Positions 1-6,401 are shown, numbered from the stretch's first letter. The stretch is 8,608 bases of DNA from Verrucomicrobiota bacterium (GCA_008932955.1 WBXE01000100.1:1-8608), one strand, 5' to 3'. Numbers and translations are program-made. The notes: a model not told the origin generated them from the letters alone.

Positions 1-184
1 CCTGGCGACAGCAAGCTGCCGCACTCCAACACTCGCCAGCAAGCTGGCTTGGCCCGGCGGCAGCAAGCTGCCGCACTCCAACACTCGCCAGCAAGCTGGC
101 TTGGCCCGGCGGCAGCAAGCTGCCGCACTCCAACACTCGCCAGCAAGCTGGCTTGGCCTGGCGGCAGCAAGCTGCCGCACTCCA
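1..184. repeat. 52-bp tandem repeat array with two palindromes per unit
   Basis: A 52-bp unit begins at 9, 61 and 113, with a partial fourth copy from 165 to 184 and the tail of an earlier unit at 1-8. Copies are nearly identical; one difference is tggcccgg versus tggcctgg. Each unit spans two perfect palindromes. One is gcggcagcaagctgccgc (57-74, 109-126, 161-178, with a one-mismatch copy at 5-22). The other is gccagcaagctggc (35-48, 87-100, 139-152). The array lies just beyond the 3' end of the minus-strand glycosylase gene and may continue to the left of the window. Reading frames through it are low-complexity and I regard them as non-coding. It has the architecture of a REP/BIME-like intergenic element, and a diverged relative occurs at 3273-3535. 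Confidence 0.93.
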
Positions 185-234
185 AGCGCCATCTCATGCC
201 CATCGGCGGTCACAGGCCGCCGCTACAATTCATC

Positions 235-957
235 TCAAACCGACCACACGCCGAGGGCTTGGATTTGGTGGGTGGCGGCCGCAGCCCAGCCGCGGTTGGC
301 GGCGGGGGAGGCTGGCGAGGGATGCAGCACCCGCCCGATCACGGCCGTGCTACCACACGCGGCTGCGGCCAGGCGCAGCCGGGTTTCGGCAAAGCCGCCC
401 ACGCCGACCAGGTACGAGGGTCGTAGTAGTTCGATAACTTCCCTCAGGTGCGTCAGACAGGCGTCCTCCACGGGTTGCATGTCGGCAGCGGCGAGCTTAT
501 CGGGTGTTAGATTGGCGCCGCTCGCGCTCATCCACACCAGCGGGCAGAAATTCTGCACAAAGTGATCAGCGAAAAAGTCTGCGGCGTGCGGATAGCGGGC
601 GGCGAACAAGCCCCACAGGCGCTGCCCGCTGACTTCCGAGCGCTGGCAAGCGAAGCCGTCGATGGGCCGCTTGGGATGTTCGCAGGGCGGTTTAGCCACG
701 GCGGCCTGGATGCCCATCCAATCGCGTACGGCGGTGATTTCGCCAAAGGGCACGCCGGTTTGCGCCATGCCGAAGGGGCCTGGATTCATACCGAGGAAGA
801 GCACGCGCTTGGGACCGCTGCCAAAACGTTGCAAATACAGCTGATGAGGTTGCCAGGCATAGTCCAGAGGCCGGTACACCTGGGCCACCGGTGGGGAAAA
901 CTCCAAGCCCCGCAGTGCGTCGGCCAGCTTGCGCGTGGATTTCATCAAAGCGTTCAT
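235..957 (-). CDS. SMUG1-family uracil-DNA glycosylase (family 3)
   Basis: This 240-residue protein probably excises uracil and oxidised pyrimidines from DNA in the cytoplasm, as the first step of base-excision repair. Motif 1, GMNPGPFGMAQTGVPFGE, spans residues 56-73 and is almost identical to that of animal SMUG1; N58 matches its catalytic Asn. EHPKRPIDGF (93-102) and SEVSGQRLWG (107-116) follow. FVQNFCPL (133-140) carries the base-binding Asn at 136, and HPSPASPAANRGW starts with the second catalytic residue, H212. Length is close to human SMUG1 (270 aa). The Arg-Asn after HPSP in human SMUG1 is Ala-Ser here (216-217). A second in-frame Met at residue 5 is an alternative start; neither has a Shine-Dalgarno sequence. 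The gene stands alone on its strand with repeats at both ends. Family assignment is very secure; substrate range is inferred. Confidence 0.95.
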   Translation of the reverse strand: MNALMKSTRKLADALRGLEFSPPVAQVYRPLDYAWQPHQLYLQRFGSGPKRVLFLGMNPGPFGMAQTGVPFGEITAVRDWMGIQAAVAKPPCEHPKRPIDGFACQRSEVSGQRLWGLFAARYPHAADFFADHFVQNFCPLVWMSASGANLTPDKLAAADMQPVEDACLTHLREVIELLRPSYLVGVGGFAETRLRLAAAACGSTAVIGRVLHPSPASPAANRGWAAAATHQIQALGVWSV

Positions 958-986
958 GCGCCGACTCTACCCATTGCCGCACGCAA

Positions 987-1218
987 GACACAAGACAGCA
1001 AGAGCCAAGACGCAAGAATTAAGGAGCCACCCCATTCCTGGGGTGATTGCGGAAGGGCGGCCCATGGTACGTGCTGAAGGCTCTGTTTCATGGCCGGCCC
1101 TTCCACACGACGACAATAACGTCGTCGCTCCATAACTGACTGCATCCGATCGCAGTTAGTCTGGAGAATGAAGATGTGCCGCTTTCTCGTCTTCTCTTGG
1201 GTCTTGCCGTCTTGTGTC
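987..1218. repeat. hairpin-dense intergenic island with inverted outer arms
   Basis: The 352-bp gap between the glycosylase and CBS genes holds no convincing gene but is strongly structured. The outer arms are imperfect inverted repeats: 987-1010 matches the complement of 1195-1218 at 22 of 24 positions (core gacacaagac). Inside are accccattcctggggt (about 1028-1043) and a stem pairing 1051-1066 with 1089-1104, about 15 bp with two single-base bulges and a 22-nt loop. Next is a perfect cgacgac/gtcgtcg hairpin (1108-1114 with 1121-1127), then alternative stems around 1133-1158 (taactg/cagtta or actgc/gcagt). This could be a MITE, a REP-type cassette or a structured transcript. No transposase, tRNA or known riboswitch is recognisable in it. 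Confidence 0.7.
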
Positions 1219-1309
1219 TATGTTGAGTCTTGTCAGAATTCCGGCGAGATTGCTTGCCACTGTGGGGTTCGCTGCCTAGGATTCGTATCTTAATCCAACC
1301 CAAATCGTC

Positions 1310-1759
1310 ATGCAAATCCCCGGCACCGTCCGTCAAATCCTCGCCAGCAAGGGCTCCGAGGTCTCCACCACCACACCAGACACGCTGGTTTTCGACGCGC
1401 TCACACTGATGGGCGAAATGAACATTGGCGCGCTCGTCGTCATGGATGGGGCCACCGTGGCGGGAGTTTTTTCCGAGCGCGACTACAGCCGCAAGGTCAT
1501 CCTTCAAGGGCGAACTTCGCGCAATACCCGCGTCGGCGAAATCCTCTCGCGGCCGGCCATCGGCATCGCCCCGGACGACAGCATCGAAGAATGTATGGCA
1601 CGCATGACCCTCAACCGAATCCGCCATTTGCCAGTGATGGACGGCGAGCGTCTCGTTGGCCTGGTGTCCATCGGCGATGTCGTCAATTGGATCATGCACG
1701 CCCAACGCCACGCGATCCAACAACTCACCGGCTACCTCAGCGGTCAATACCCGGCCTGA
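1310..1759 (+). CDS. stand-alone tandem CBS-domain protein
   Basis: This 149-residue cytoplasmic protein consists almost wholly of two CBS domains, at about residues 18-66 and 84-130. Together they should form a Bateman module that binds adenine nucleotides. Each domain ends with the typical pattern: GVFSERDYSRKV at 52-63 and GLVSIGDVVNW at 117-127. HLPVMDGERLVG (106-117) is the usual strand before the second domain's helix. A short C-terminal tail ends in GYLSGQYPA, as in many small CBS proteins. No catalytic or DNA-binding domain is attached, so it is probably a sensor or regulatory subunit; its partner cannot be told from the sequence. The ATG at 1310 gives a standard N-terminus but lacks a Shine-Dalgarno motif. 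The next gene starts 54 bp downstream, beyond a palindrome, so joint transcription is possible but unproven. Confidence 0.92.
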   Translation: MQIPGTVRQILASKGSEVSTTTPDTLVFDALTLMGEMNIGALVVMDGATVAGVFSERDYSRKVILQGRTSRNTRVGEILSRPAIGIAPDDSIEECMARMTLNRIRHLPVMDGERLVGLVSIGDVVNWIMHAQRHAIQQLTGYLSGQYPA

Positions 1760-1778
1760 GCCGTAAGGCGGTTTGTTG

Positions 1779-1806
1779 TAATAGGTGCGCTGACTCGTCA
1801 GTATTA
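1779..1806. promoter_or_regulatory. palindrome immediately upstream of the oxidoreductase gene
   Basis: The arms taata (1779-1783) and tatta (1802-1806) enclose a second perfect arm pair, ctgac/gtcag (1790-1794 and 1797-1801). The element ends 7 bp before the ATG at 1814 and starts 19 bp after the CBS stop codon. Its position suits an operator, or a hairpin affecting translation of the oxidoreductase. There is no T-run to make it an intrinsic terminator. Function is inferred from position only. Confidence 0.35.
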
Positions 1807-1813
1807 CCCGGGC

Positions 1814-3187
1814 ATGATTCCACCGATCAATCGCCGCCGCTTTATGTGGACCACGGGTGCCGCTGGTCTGGCTCTATCCGCTAGAACCTGGCCGCAAACG
1901 CCAGCACTTGCACCTTCCACCCGGCTGCGGGTGCTGTGCATCGGGGTCGTGGGCACGATTGGCGGGGAGGATCGTCGGCAAGTGGCGAGTCATCCGCTGG
2001 TGGACATTACTGGGCTGTGCGACGTGGATGCCGGAGCCCTGGCCCAGGCCGCCAAGGATCACCCGCGGGCATTTCAGTGTCGGGATTACCGGGATGCCTT
2101 TGCTAACAAAGGCGAGCAATTTGACGCGGTGATAGTGTCGACGCCGGATCACAGCCATGCCCCGATCATGCTCAGCGCATTGGCCTGCGGCAAACACGTC
2201 TATGGCCAGAAACCTCTGGTCCATCAGTTGGAAGAAATTAACATGATGGAAAAGGCGCTGATCGCGCGACCCGCTCTGGTCACCCAACTCGGCAACCAGC
2301 GCATGGCCTTTGCCGGGCGCCGGGCGGCGGTGGAAATTCTCCGCCAAGGGATGTTAGGTAAGGCGCTGGAGGCTCACGTGTGGATCGGTTCACCCAATAA
2401 TCGGGCTTATTTCAACCTCGACCGGGGCATCGCCGAGCCCACGCCGCCGCCGCCCGGTCTCGATTGGAACCTATGGCTCGGTCCTTGCGCTGAAGTGCCG
2501 TACCGCGCAGGCATGGCGCCGGTGGTGTGGCGCTCGTGGTGGAATTACGGCAGCAACGGGCTGGGCGATTGGGGCTGCCATGTGCTTGATGTGTTGTTTT
2601 ATGCCTACGATGAATTGCGCTCGCCCATCGCCGTTTTGAACCACTGCCAGCAGGCACCCAAGCTCGACTTTCACCCGCATCCGTGCCGTAGCACCATCAC
2701 CTACGCGGTGGATTCCCCACATTTTTCCCGCAAACAATTCCCGATTCACTACAGCGATTCTGCCCAGGCGGTCTCGCGTGCTGCGCTTGGCCTGCCAGCC
2801 GGAAAATTTGCCGATGAGAACATGACGGTGGTCGTCTGCGAGGGTGGAGTGCTCACCCTGACCGCCGCAGGTCGGCTCGAAGTCTGGCGCGAAGGGCAAC
2901 TCACGGCCGGGTTGAAAATGCCGGGTTTGCCGGAGTTTGAGCCGCTCAACCACTGGCATGCCTGGGTCGACAATTGCCTCGGCAAAAAGACCGAATTGCG
3001 CAGCCCCTTCCGGGATGCCCTGCGCATGACCGAAGCCGTACAACTCGCCGTCAAAGCCGGCCGCTTCCCCGGCCAGGAACTGCGCTGGGACAAGGCCAGC
3101 CTCAGCTTCACCAATCACCCGGAAGCCTCCGCCACCCTCGTGCGGCGCAGCTACCGCGATGGCTTCGCCCCGCCGCCGGTGGCGTGA
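1814..3187 (+). CDS. Tat-exported Gfo/Idh/MocA-family oxidoreductase
   Basis: The product is a 457-residue NAD(P)-dependent oxidoreductase, most likely acting on sugars or sugar derivatives. Residues 1-33 form a twin-arginine signal (RRRF at 7-10, then a hydrophobic stretch), pointing to folded export across the inner membrane. The Rossmann fold starts near 38, with a glycine-rich turn around 44-51. STPDHSH (109-115) and GQKPL (131-135) are the typical cofactor and active-site motifs; Gln replaces the Glu of the classical EKP triad. GLGDWGCHVLD (249-259) carries the conserved Asp and His (H256) expected in the C-terminal domain. The C-terminus has the RRSYRDGF-type ending seen in many Planctomycetota and Verrucomicrobiota homologues. 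No sugar kinase, transporter or glycoside hydrolase lies alongside, so the substrate is unknown. The family is certain and the location well supported. Confidence 0.93.
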   Translation: MIPPINRRRFMWTTGAAGLALSARTWPQTPALAPSTRLRVLCIGVVGTIGGEDRRQVASHPLVDITGLCDVDAGALAQAAKDHPRAFQCRDYRDAFANKGEQFDAVIVSTPDHSHAPIMLSALACGKHVYGQKPLVHQLEEINMMEKALIARPALVTQLGNQRMAFAGRRAAVEILRQGMLGKALEAHVWIGSPNNRAYFNLDRGIAEPTPPPPGLDWNLWLGPCAEVPYRAGMAPVVWRSWWNYGSNGLGDWGCHVLDVLFYAYDELRSPIAVLNHCQQAPKLDFHPHPCRSTITYAVDSPHFSRKQFPIHYSDSAQAVSRAALGLPAGKFADENMTVVVCEGGVLTLTAAGRLEVWREGQLTAGLKMPGLPEFEPLNHWHAWVDNCLGKKTELRSPFRDALRMTEAVQLAVKAGRFPGQELRWDKASLSFTNHPEASATLVRRSYRDGFAPPPVA

Positions 3188-3272
3188 GTGAGTCTCAAGA
3201 AGGGGTGGCTTGCTCTTACGCGTCTCATGGGCTAGAGGGGCAAGCAGCCCCCGCTCCATGATGCCCACACGC

Positions 3273-3535
3273 GCCAGCAAGCTGGCTCGTGGCCTGGCGG
3301 TGGCGAGCCACCGCAGTCCTAGGCAGACGCTCGCCAGCGAGCTGCCGCGCGGAGTGCGGGGGCTTGCCCCCGCCCGGGCAGGGGCGGGCTTGCCCGCCGG
3401 GGCGCGGAGTTATCCATGAGCTGCCGATGCCACAGCAGCGTGGGCGATAGCCGACACTCGCCAGCAAGCTGGCTAACTAGGGCGGTGGCGAGCCACCGCA
3501 CTCCTAGGCTTGGCTAGGCGGTGGCGAGCCACCGC
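3273..3535. repeat. REP-like palindrome cluster, diverged relative of the left-end array
   Basis: The gap between the oxidoreductase stop and the smpB stop (3188-3580) contains no credible gene, but at least seven palindromes. gccagcaagctggc lies at 3273-3286 and 3460-3473. The perfect 18-mer gcggtggcgagccaccgc lies at 3297-3314, 3482-3499 and 3518-3535. Two very GC-rich hairpins with TT loops lie at 3356-3373 (gcgggggc/gcccccgc) and 3383-3398 (ggcgggc/gcccgcc). Spacers such as gcactcctaggc also recur. Order and sequence match the 1-184 array, with changed but still complementary stems. Its place between convergent genes suggests it may also act as a bidirectional transcription or mRNA-end barrier. 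Confidence 0.88.
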
Positions 3536-3580
3536 ATTCAAGGAGGGATGGCGTCTCGCCGCCATGGGCCCGGCGCGTGC

Positions 3581-4039
3581 TTAGCGCTGGTTGAAGCGGG
3601 CCATTTCGCGTTGGGCCTCGCGCAGCTCGACCTGGTTTTTGAGGTCGTGGCGTTGATCTGAGTGGGTTTTACCTTTGCCGACGCCGAGTTCCACTTTGAC
3701 GCGGCGGTTTTTCCAATACATGCGCAGCAGCGGCAAGGTGCAGCCCTTGATGGTAGTGGCAGTGGCGAGCTTGAGGATTTCGCGCTTGTTGAGCAGCAGC
3801 CGACGCGGTCGCTTAGCGGCGTGGTTGAACCACTCGCCAGCGGTTTGCCAGGGCTGGATATCGCAGCCGTAGAGGAACACCTGGTTGTTTTCCACACGGG
3901 CAAAGGCGTCGGACACATTGACCTTGCCGGCACGGATGGATTTCACCTCGGTGCCTTTGAGTTCCAGGCCAGCCTCGTATTTTTCCAAGATATGAAAATC
4001 GCGGCCGGCCTTCCGGTTGGTGGCGATATCCGAACTCAT
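3581..4039 (-). CDS. smpB: SsrA-binding protein SmpB
   Basis: This 152-residue protein binds tmRNA and delivers it to stalled ribosomes for trans-translation. The N-terminal beta-barrel carries AGRDFHILEKYEAGLELKGT (11-30), followed by EVKSIRAGKVNVSDAFA (31-47), which closely matches the E. coli form (EAGLxLxGxEVKSxRxGKxNxSD). The basic ELGVGKGKTHSDQRHDLK stretch (117-134) leads into the C-terminal tail that lies in the empty mRNA channel. Length is standard for the family. I chose the ATG at 4039, which gives the usual MSSDIATNRKAGRDF start. The frame is open up to 4132, but longer starts would overlap rpoZ and add 31 atypical residues. The start lies 34 bp after the rpoZ stop, so the two are probably co-transcribed. 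No Shine-Dalgarno motif precedes it; the leader is C-rich. The ssrA gene itself is not in this window. Confidence 0.97.
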   Translation of the reverse strand: MSSDIATNRKAGRDFHILEKYEAGLELKGTEVKSIRAGKVNVSDAFARVENNQVFLYGCDIQPWQTAGEWFNHAAKRPRRLLLNKREILKLATATTIKGCTLPLLRMYWKNRRVKVELGVGKGKTHSDQRHDLKNQVELREAQREMARFNQR

Positions 4040-4073
4040 GAGGGGGAATGCCTGGCAAGCGCTGCCGGGCGGC

Positions 4074-4277
4074 TTAAAGCGGGATTTGAGGAACCAGGCG
4101 GATTTTGCCCTCGATGAGCTCGGTGAGGGCAATGTCGGCCGCGCCCATGCTGGGGCGGGTGGGGATGAGCGGGGCGCGCCCGCTGTTCAATTGTCTGACG
4201 CGCTGGGACACTAGGTTGACCAACACTAGGGGGTCGGTCACAATTTCAGAGGCCTTTTCGACGAGCTCGCTTTTCAT
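4074..4277 (-). CDS. rpoZ: RNA polymerase omega subunit
   Basis: The product is a 67-residue protein matching the omega subunit, which binds the C-terminal region of beta-prime and assists polymerase assembly. Recognisable parts are the helix LVNLVSQRVRQLNSGRAPLI (19-38), then MGAADIALTELIEGKI (44-59), the core omega signature. It is shorter than E. coli omega (91 aa) but complete for the conserved core. The ATG at 4277 (MKSELVEKASEIV) is preferred. The frame stays open far upstream to 4547, and an in-frame ATG 21 codons earlier exists, but the added residues are low-complexity and match intergenic DNA. It is first in a likely operon with smpB. Upstream, the strand lacks a Shine-Dalgarno sequence and has a pyrimidine-rich leader. 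Confidence 0.94.
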   Translation of the reverse strand: MKSELVEKASEIVTDPLVLVNLVSQRVRQLNSGRAPLIPTRPSMGAADIALTELIEGKIRLVPQIPL

Positions 4278-4413
4278 AGGGAATCTGGGGATGGGCGAAA
4301 GCGACCCCTCAGGCCCGGACAAAACCACATTGTCAGGAAGCATGATCGGCCGCTGGTCGCAAAAAAAATTGGTACGGGGGTGGATGTGCGGAACTAAGTC
4401 CGGAGGGGGGACA

Positions 4414-4483
4414 AAGCAGAAATTCGCCAGCTTGGCAAGTCCAAACTGGCAAATTGGCCGGAATTTTTGGGATTTTTCTGCTT
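4414..4483. repeat. nested inverted repeat in the divergent rpoZ / nuclease promoter region
   Basis: The 309-bp intergenic space at 4278-4586 separates the divergent rpoZ and nuclease genes and contains no gene. Within it, aagcagaaa (4414-4422) is perfectly inverted at 4475-4483. aaattc (4420-4425) pairs with gaattt (4461-4466). An inner hairpin pairs 4426-4435 with 4441-4450 at 9 of 10 positions around a 5-nt loop. The outer two arm pairs overlap, so they would be alternative folds. An A8 tract lies nearby at 4361-4368. Position suggests a control site for one or both genes, or a small mobile remnant; neither is proven. Confidence 0.6.
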
Positions 4484-4552
4484 GGATTGCCGATCGCGGC
4501 CGTGGGTTTGCGATGCACGCAGGGCGACGGGCGGAGCGGCGTGACAATCAGC

Positions 4553-4580
4553 TTGCCTGCGCGGTGGCGCTGGTTATGCT
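4553..4580 (+). promoter_or_regulatory. candidate sigma-70-like promoter for the nuclease gene
   Basis: TTGCCT (4553-4558) and TATGCT (4575-4580) lie 16 bp apart, a fair match to -35/-10 elements. The -10 box ends only 6 bp before the ATG at 4587, so transcription would begin at or beside the start codon and give a leaderless mRNA. This would fit the lack of a normally spaced Shine-Dalgarno motif. Found by eye only, in GC-rich DNA, so it may be chance. Confidence 0.3.
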
Positions 4581-4586
4581 CAAGGT

Positions 4587-5393
4587 ATGAGCCGATACTT
4601 GGATCCCAAGAACGATCTCACCTTTAAGCGGATTTTTGGTGAGCACAAGCATCTGCTGATGAGTTTGCTCAATGCCTTGTTGCCTTTGTCCAGCCCGGTG
4701 GTGGAAGTCGAATATATCTCCAACGAATTGGTCCCGGAAGTCCCCTACGTGAAGCACTCGGTGGTCGATGTGCGCTGCAAGGACCTGCACGGGCGGCAAT
4801 TCCTGGTGGAAATGCAGATGCTTTGGAGCGAGTCATTCAAGCAGAGGGTGGTCTTCAACGCCAGCAAGGCCTATGTGAAACAACTCCGCAGGGGGCAGGA
4901 ATGGAGTGCCATTCAACCGGTCTATGTGCTGGCGTTGGTCAATGATGTGTTTGATCACCAATCCGCTGCCTACTACCACCATTTTGCCATTGTCAATTTG
5001 GAGAATCCTACCCGGCGCCTCGACGGCATGGAATTTGTCTTCGTGGAACTTCCCAAGTTCCACCAGAAGGAAGACAACATGAAAGAGTTGTGGTTGAGTT
5101 TTCTAACGGATATAAAGGACCAGACGCGCGACAGCGAGGTGGCCGAAAGGCTCAAGCTCAACTCAAATATCCGGGAGGCCCTCGGGTGTCTTGAGGAAAG
5201 CAGCTACAACGACGAGGAACTCGAAGCCTACGACACGTATTGGGATGAGGTTAGCAGTGAAAAAACCCTCATGACAAGTGCCCGCTTGGAGGGCCATGCC
5301 GAGGGCCGCGCCGAGGGCTTGCAGGAGGCTTTGCAACGACTGATCGCTTCCGGCATGAGCGAGCCACAGGCAAGACAGAGCTTGGGGTTATGA
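4587..5393 (+). CDS. Rpn-family / PD-(D/E)XK nuclease family transposase-like protein
   Basis: This 268-residue protein belongs to the Rpn (recombination-promoting nuclease) group, long annotated as a putative transposase (TIGR01784 type). It opens with the family signature YLDPKNDLTFKRIFGEHK (4-21). The nuclease core follows: VVDVRCKDLHGRQFLVEMQM (59-78), with D61, E75 and Q77 as the D...ExQ form of the PD-(D/E)XK metal site. An all-alpha/beta middle section runs to about residue 165. The C-terminal part is a charged helix with EGHAEGRAEGLQEAL-type repeats, typical of this family. E. coli Rpn proteins are DNA endonucleases that promote RecA-independent recombination; that activity here is inferred. 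No inverted repeats or target-site duplication bracket the gene, so it does not look like a transposable unit. It appears intact and single-copy in this window. Confidence 0.9.
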   Translation: MSRYLDPKNDLTFKRIFGEHKHLLMSLLNALLPLSSPVVEVEYISNELVPEVPYVKHSVVDVRCKDLHGRQFLVEMQMLWSESFKQRVVFNASKAYVKQLRRGQEWSAIQPVYVLALVNDVFDHQSAAYYHHFAIVNLENPTRRLDGMEFVFVELPKFHQKEDNMKELWLSFLTDIKDQTRDSEVAERLKLNSNIREALGCLEESSYNDEELEAYDTYWDEVSSEKTLMTSARLEGHAEGRAEGLQEALQRLIASGMSEPQARQSLGL

Positions 5394-5457
5394 GTTTCGG
5401 GGTGTGCCTGAGCATGCGGCCTTGCCGGAGCGGGCGGGAGCGGCTAGTTTGGCCGTG

Positions 5458-6273
5458 ATGCGACCTGTGATTTTTGTTGGAGTGGCGATGTTGGTGGGGC
5501 TTGACTGCGCGCTGGCAAGTCCGCCGCCGCAAGCGATGGCGGCCGCGACCACAACCTTGAACCCTGCGCAGAAATCGGCCATCGGCCGCAAAATCTGGCG
5601 CAATGAATGCGCCGGCACGGTGGACGGGTTGACGACGTGGAATGCCGGGGAGGAATTTCCGTCGCTGGGCATCGGGCATTTCATTTGGTATCCGGCAGGC
5701 AAGCGGGGGCGTTTCAATGAGACATGGCCGCAGTTTGTGGCCTTCGCCAAGCTGCGGGCAGTGGCGCTGCCGGCCGTGGCTTTGCCAGCCGCCAGCCCGT
5801 GGTCGTCCAAGGCGGAGTTTCAAAAAGCGTTCAACGGGGCACAAATGACCGGTCTGCGCAACTGGCTCGCGGCCCAGGTCGGACTGCAGACGGATTTCAT
5901 TTTAGCGCGCTCGCGGGCGGCGCTGCCCAAGATCCTTGCGACGGCCCCGGTCGCTGAGCGGGCCCGCATTGAGGCGAATTACCGCAAGGTGGGGGCCACA
6001 CCCAATGGCACCTACGCCTTGATCGACTACGTGAATTTCAAGGGCGACGGGAGCCTAGCCACGGAGCGCTACCAGGGTGTGGGCTGGGGCTTGTTGCAAG
6101 TGCTCGCTGGGATGCACGAGGTGGTAGGCGGGCAAGCGGCGGCGGCGGAATTTGCCGCCTCGGCCAAGCGGGTGCTAGCTCGCCGCGTCGGCAATTCGCC
6201 ACCGCAGCGCGGTGAAAAACGTTGGCTCGAAGGTTGGGGCAATCGTTGCAATAGCTACGCCAGGCCGCTGTGA
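5458..6273 (+). CDS. exported protein with lysozyme-like motifs, uncharacterised
   Basis: I chose the ATG at 5458, giving 271 residues. It places a clean signal peptide at the N-terminus (hydrophobic 3-15, likely cleavage near ALA-S at 20-21), so the protein is probably periplasmic. A GTG at 5404 in the same frame would add 18 residues before it. Conserved-looking blocks are IWRNECAGTVDGLTTWN (46-62), GEEFPSLGIGHFIWYP (64-79), ALIDYVNFKGDG (187-198), ERYQGVGWGLLQVL (203-216) and WLEGWGNRCNSY (256-267). An early Glu (E50) followed about 20 residues later by GIGH recalls the catalytic Glu and G-(I/V)-GH turn of T4-type lysozymes. A peptidoglycan-degrading role is therefore a reasonable guess, but overall similarity to any named lysozyme family is not evident. 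It starts 64 bp after the nuclease gene, with ilvC downstream; no functional link to either is apparent. Confidence 0.8.
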   Translation: MRPVIFVGVAMLVGLDCALASPPPQAMAAATTTLNPAQKSAIGRKIWRNECAGTVDGLTTWNAGEEFPSLGIGHFIWYPAGKRGRFNETWPQFVAFAKLRAVALPAVALPAASPWSSKAEFQKAFNGAQMTGLRNWLAAQVGLQTDFILARSRAALPKILATAPVAERARIEANYRKVGATPNGTYALIDYVNFKGDGSLATERYQGVGWGLLQVLAGMHEVVGGQAAAAEFAASAKRVLARRVGNSPPQRGEKRWLEGWGNRCNSYARPL

Positions 6274-6314
6274 CGCGACCTCTCCTCACAAACAAATTTT
6301 CAAAATGGAGGCTT

Positions 6315-6341
6315 GACCCTGCGGGATCTTACGCCAGGGTC
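6315..6341 (+). other. hairpin in the ilvC leader
   Basis: gaccctg (6315-6321) is perfectly complementary to cagggtc (6335-6341) across a 13-nt loop. It lies in the 128-bp gap before the ilvC ATG and about 60 bp upstream of it. It could be a leader stem or a protein site. I see no run of branched-chain amino-acid codons that would make it a classical attenuator, and no T-box. Confidence 0.35.
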
Positions 6342-6401
6342 GCGGCCGTCGATGTTACGATGACTTCGGCACGATCCCCCACATTCCCCCATTCTACCCT
6401 C

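Noticed and set aside
49..565. Overlapping plus-strand open frames at the left end
   Set aside because: They arise from the 52-bp tandem array and from the antisense of the glycosylase gene; translation is repetitive, with no domain.
958..1309. tRNA, riboswitch or small RNA of known class
   Set aside because: The stems do not fit a cloverleaf or any riboswitch consensus I recognise, so it was left as a structured repeat.
2471..3280. Long minus-strand open frame of 269 codons opposite the oxidoreductase
   Set aside because: It is the GC-driven antisense of a gene with clear family motifs; its translation shows no recognisable domain.
1..3535. CRISPR array
   Set aside because: Copies are contiguous or irregular palindromes without unique spacers of constant length, and no cas genes are present.
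3548..3565. Hairpin atggcg-tctcgc-cgccat after the smpB stop, as a terminator
   Set aside because: The stem is only 6 bp and no T-run follows on the minus strand; it may form part of the repeat cluster instead.
4040..4132. Longer start for smpB
   Set aside because: It would overlap the end of rpoZ and add 31 residues before the conserved MSSDIATNRKAGRDF start.
6270..6401. 44-residue N-terminal extension of ilvC
   Set aside because: The added residues do not belong to the family; the ATG at 6402 gives the standard N-terminus.
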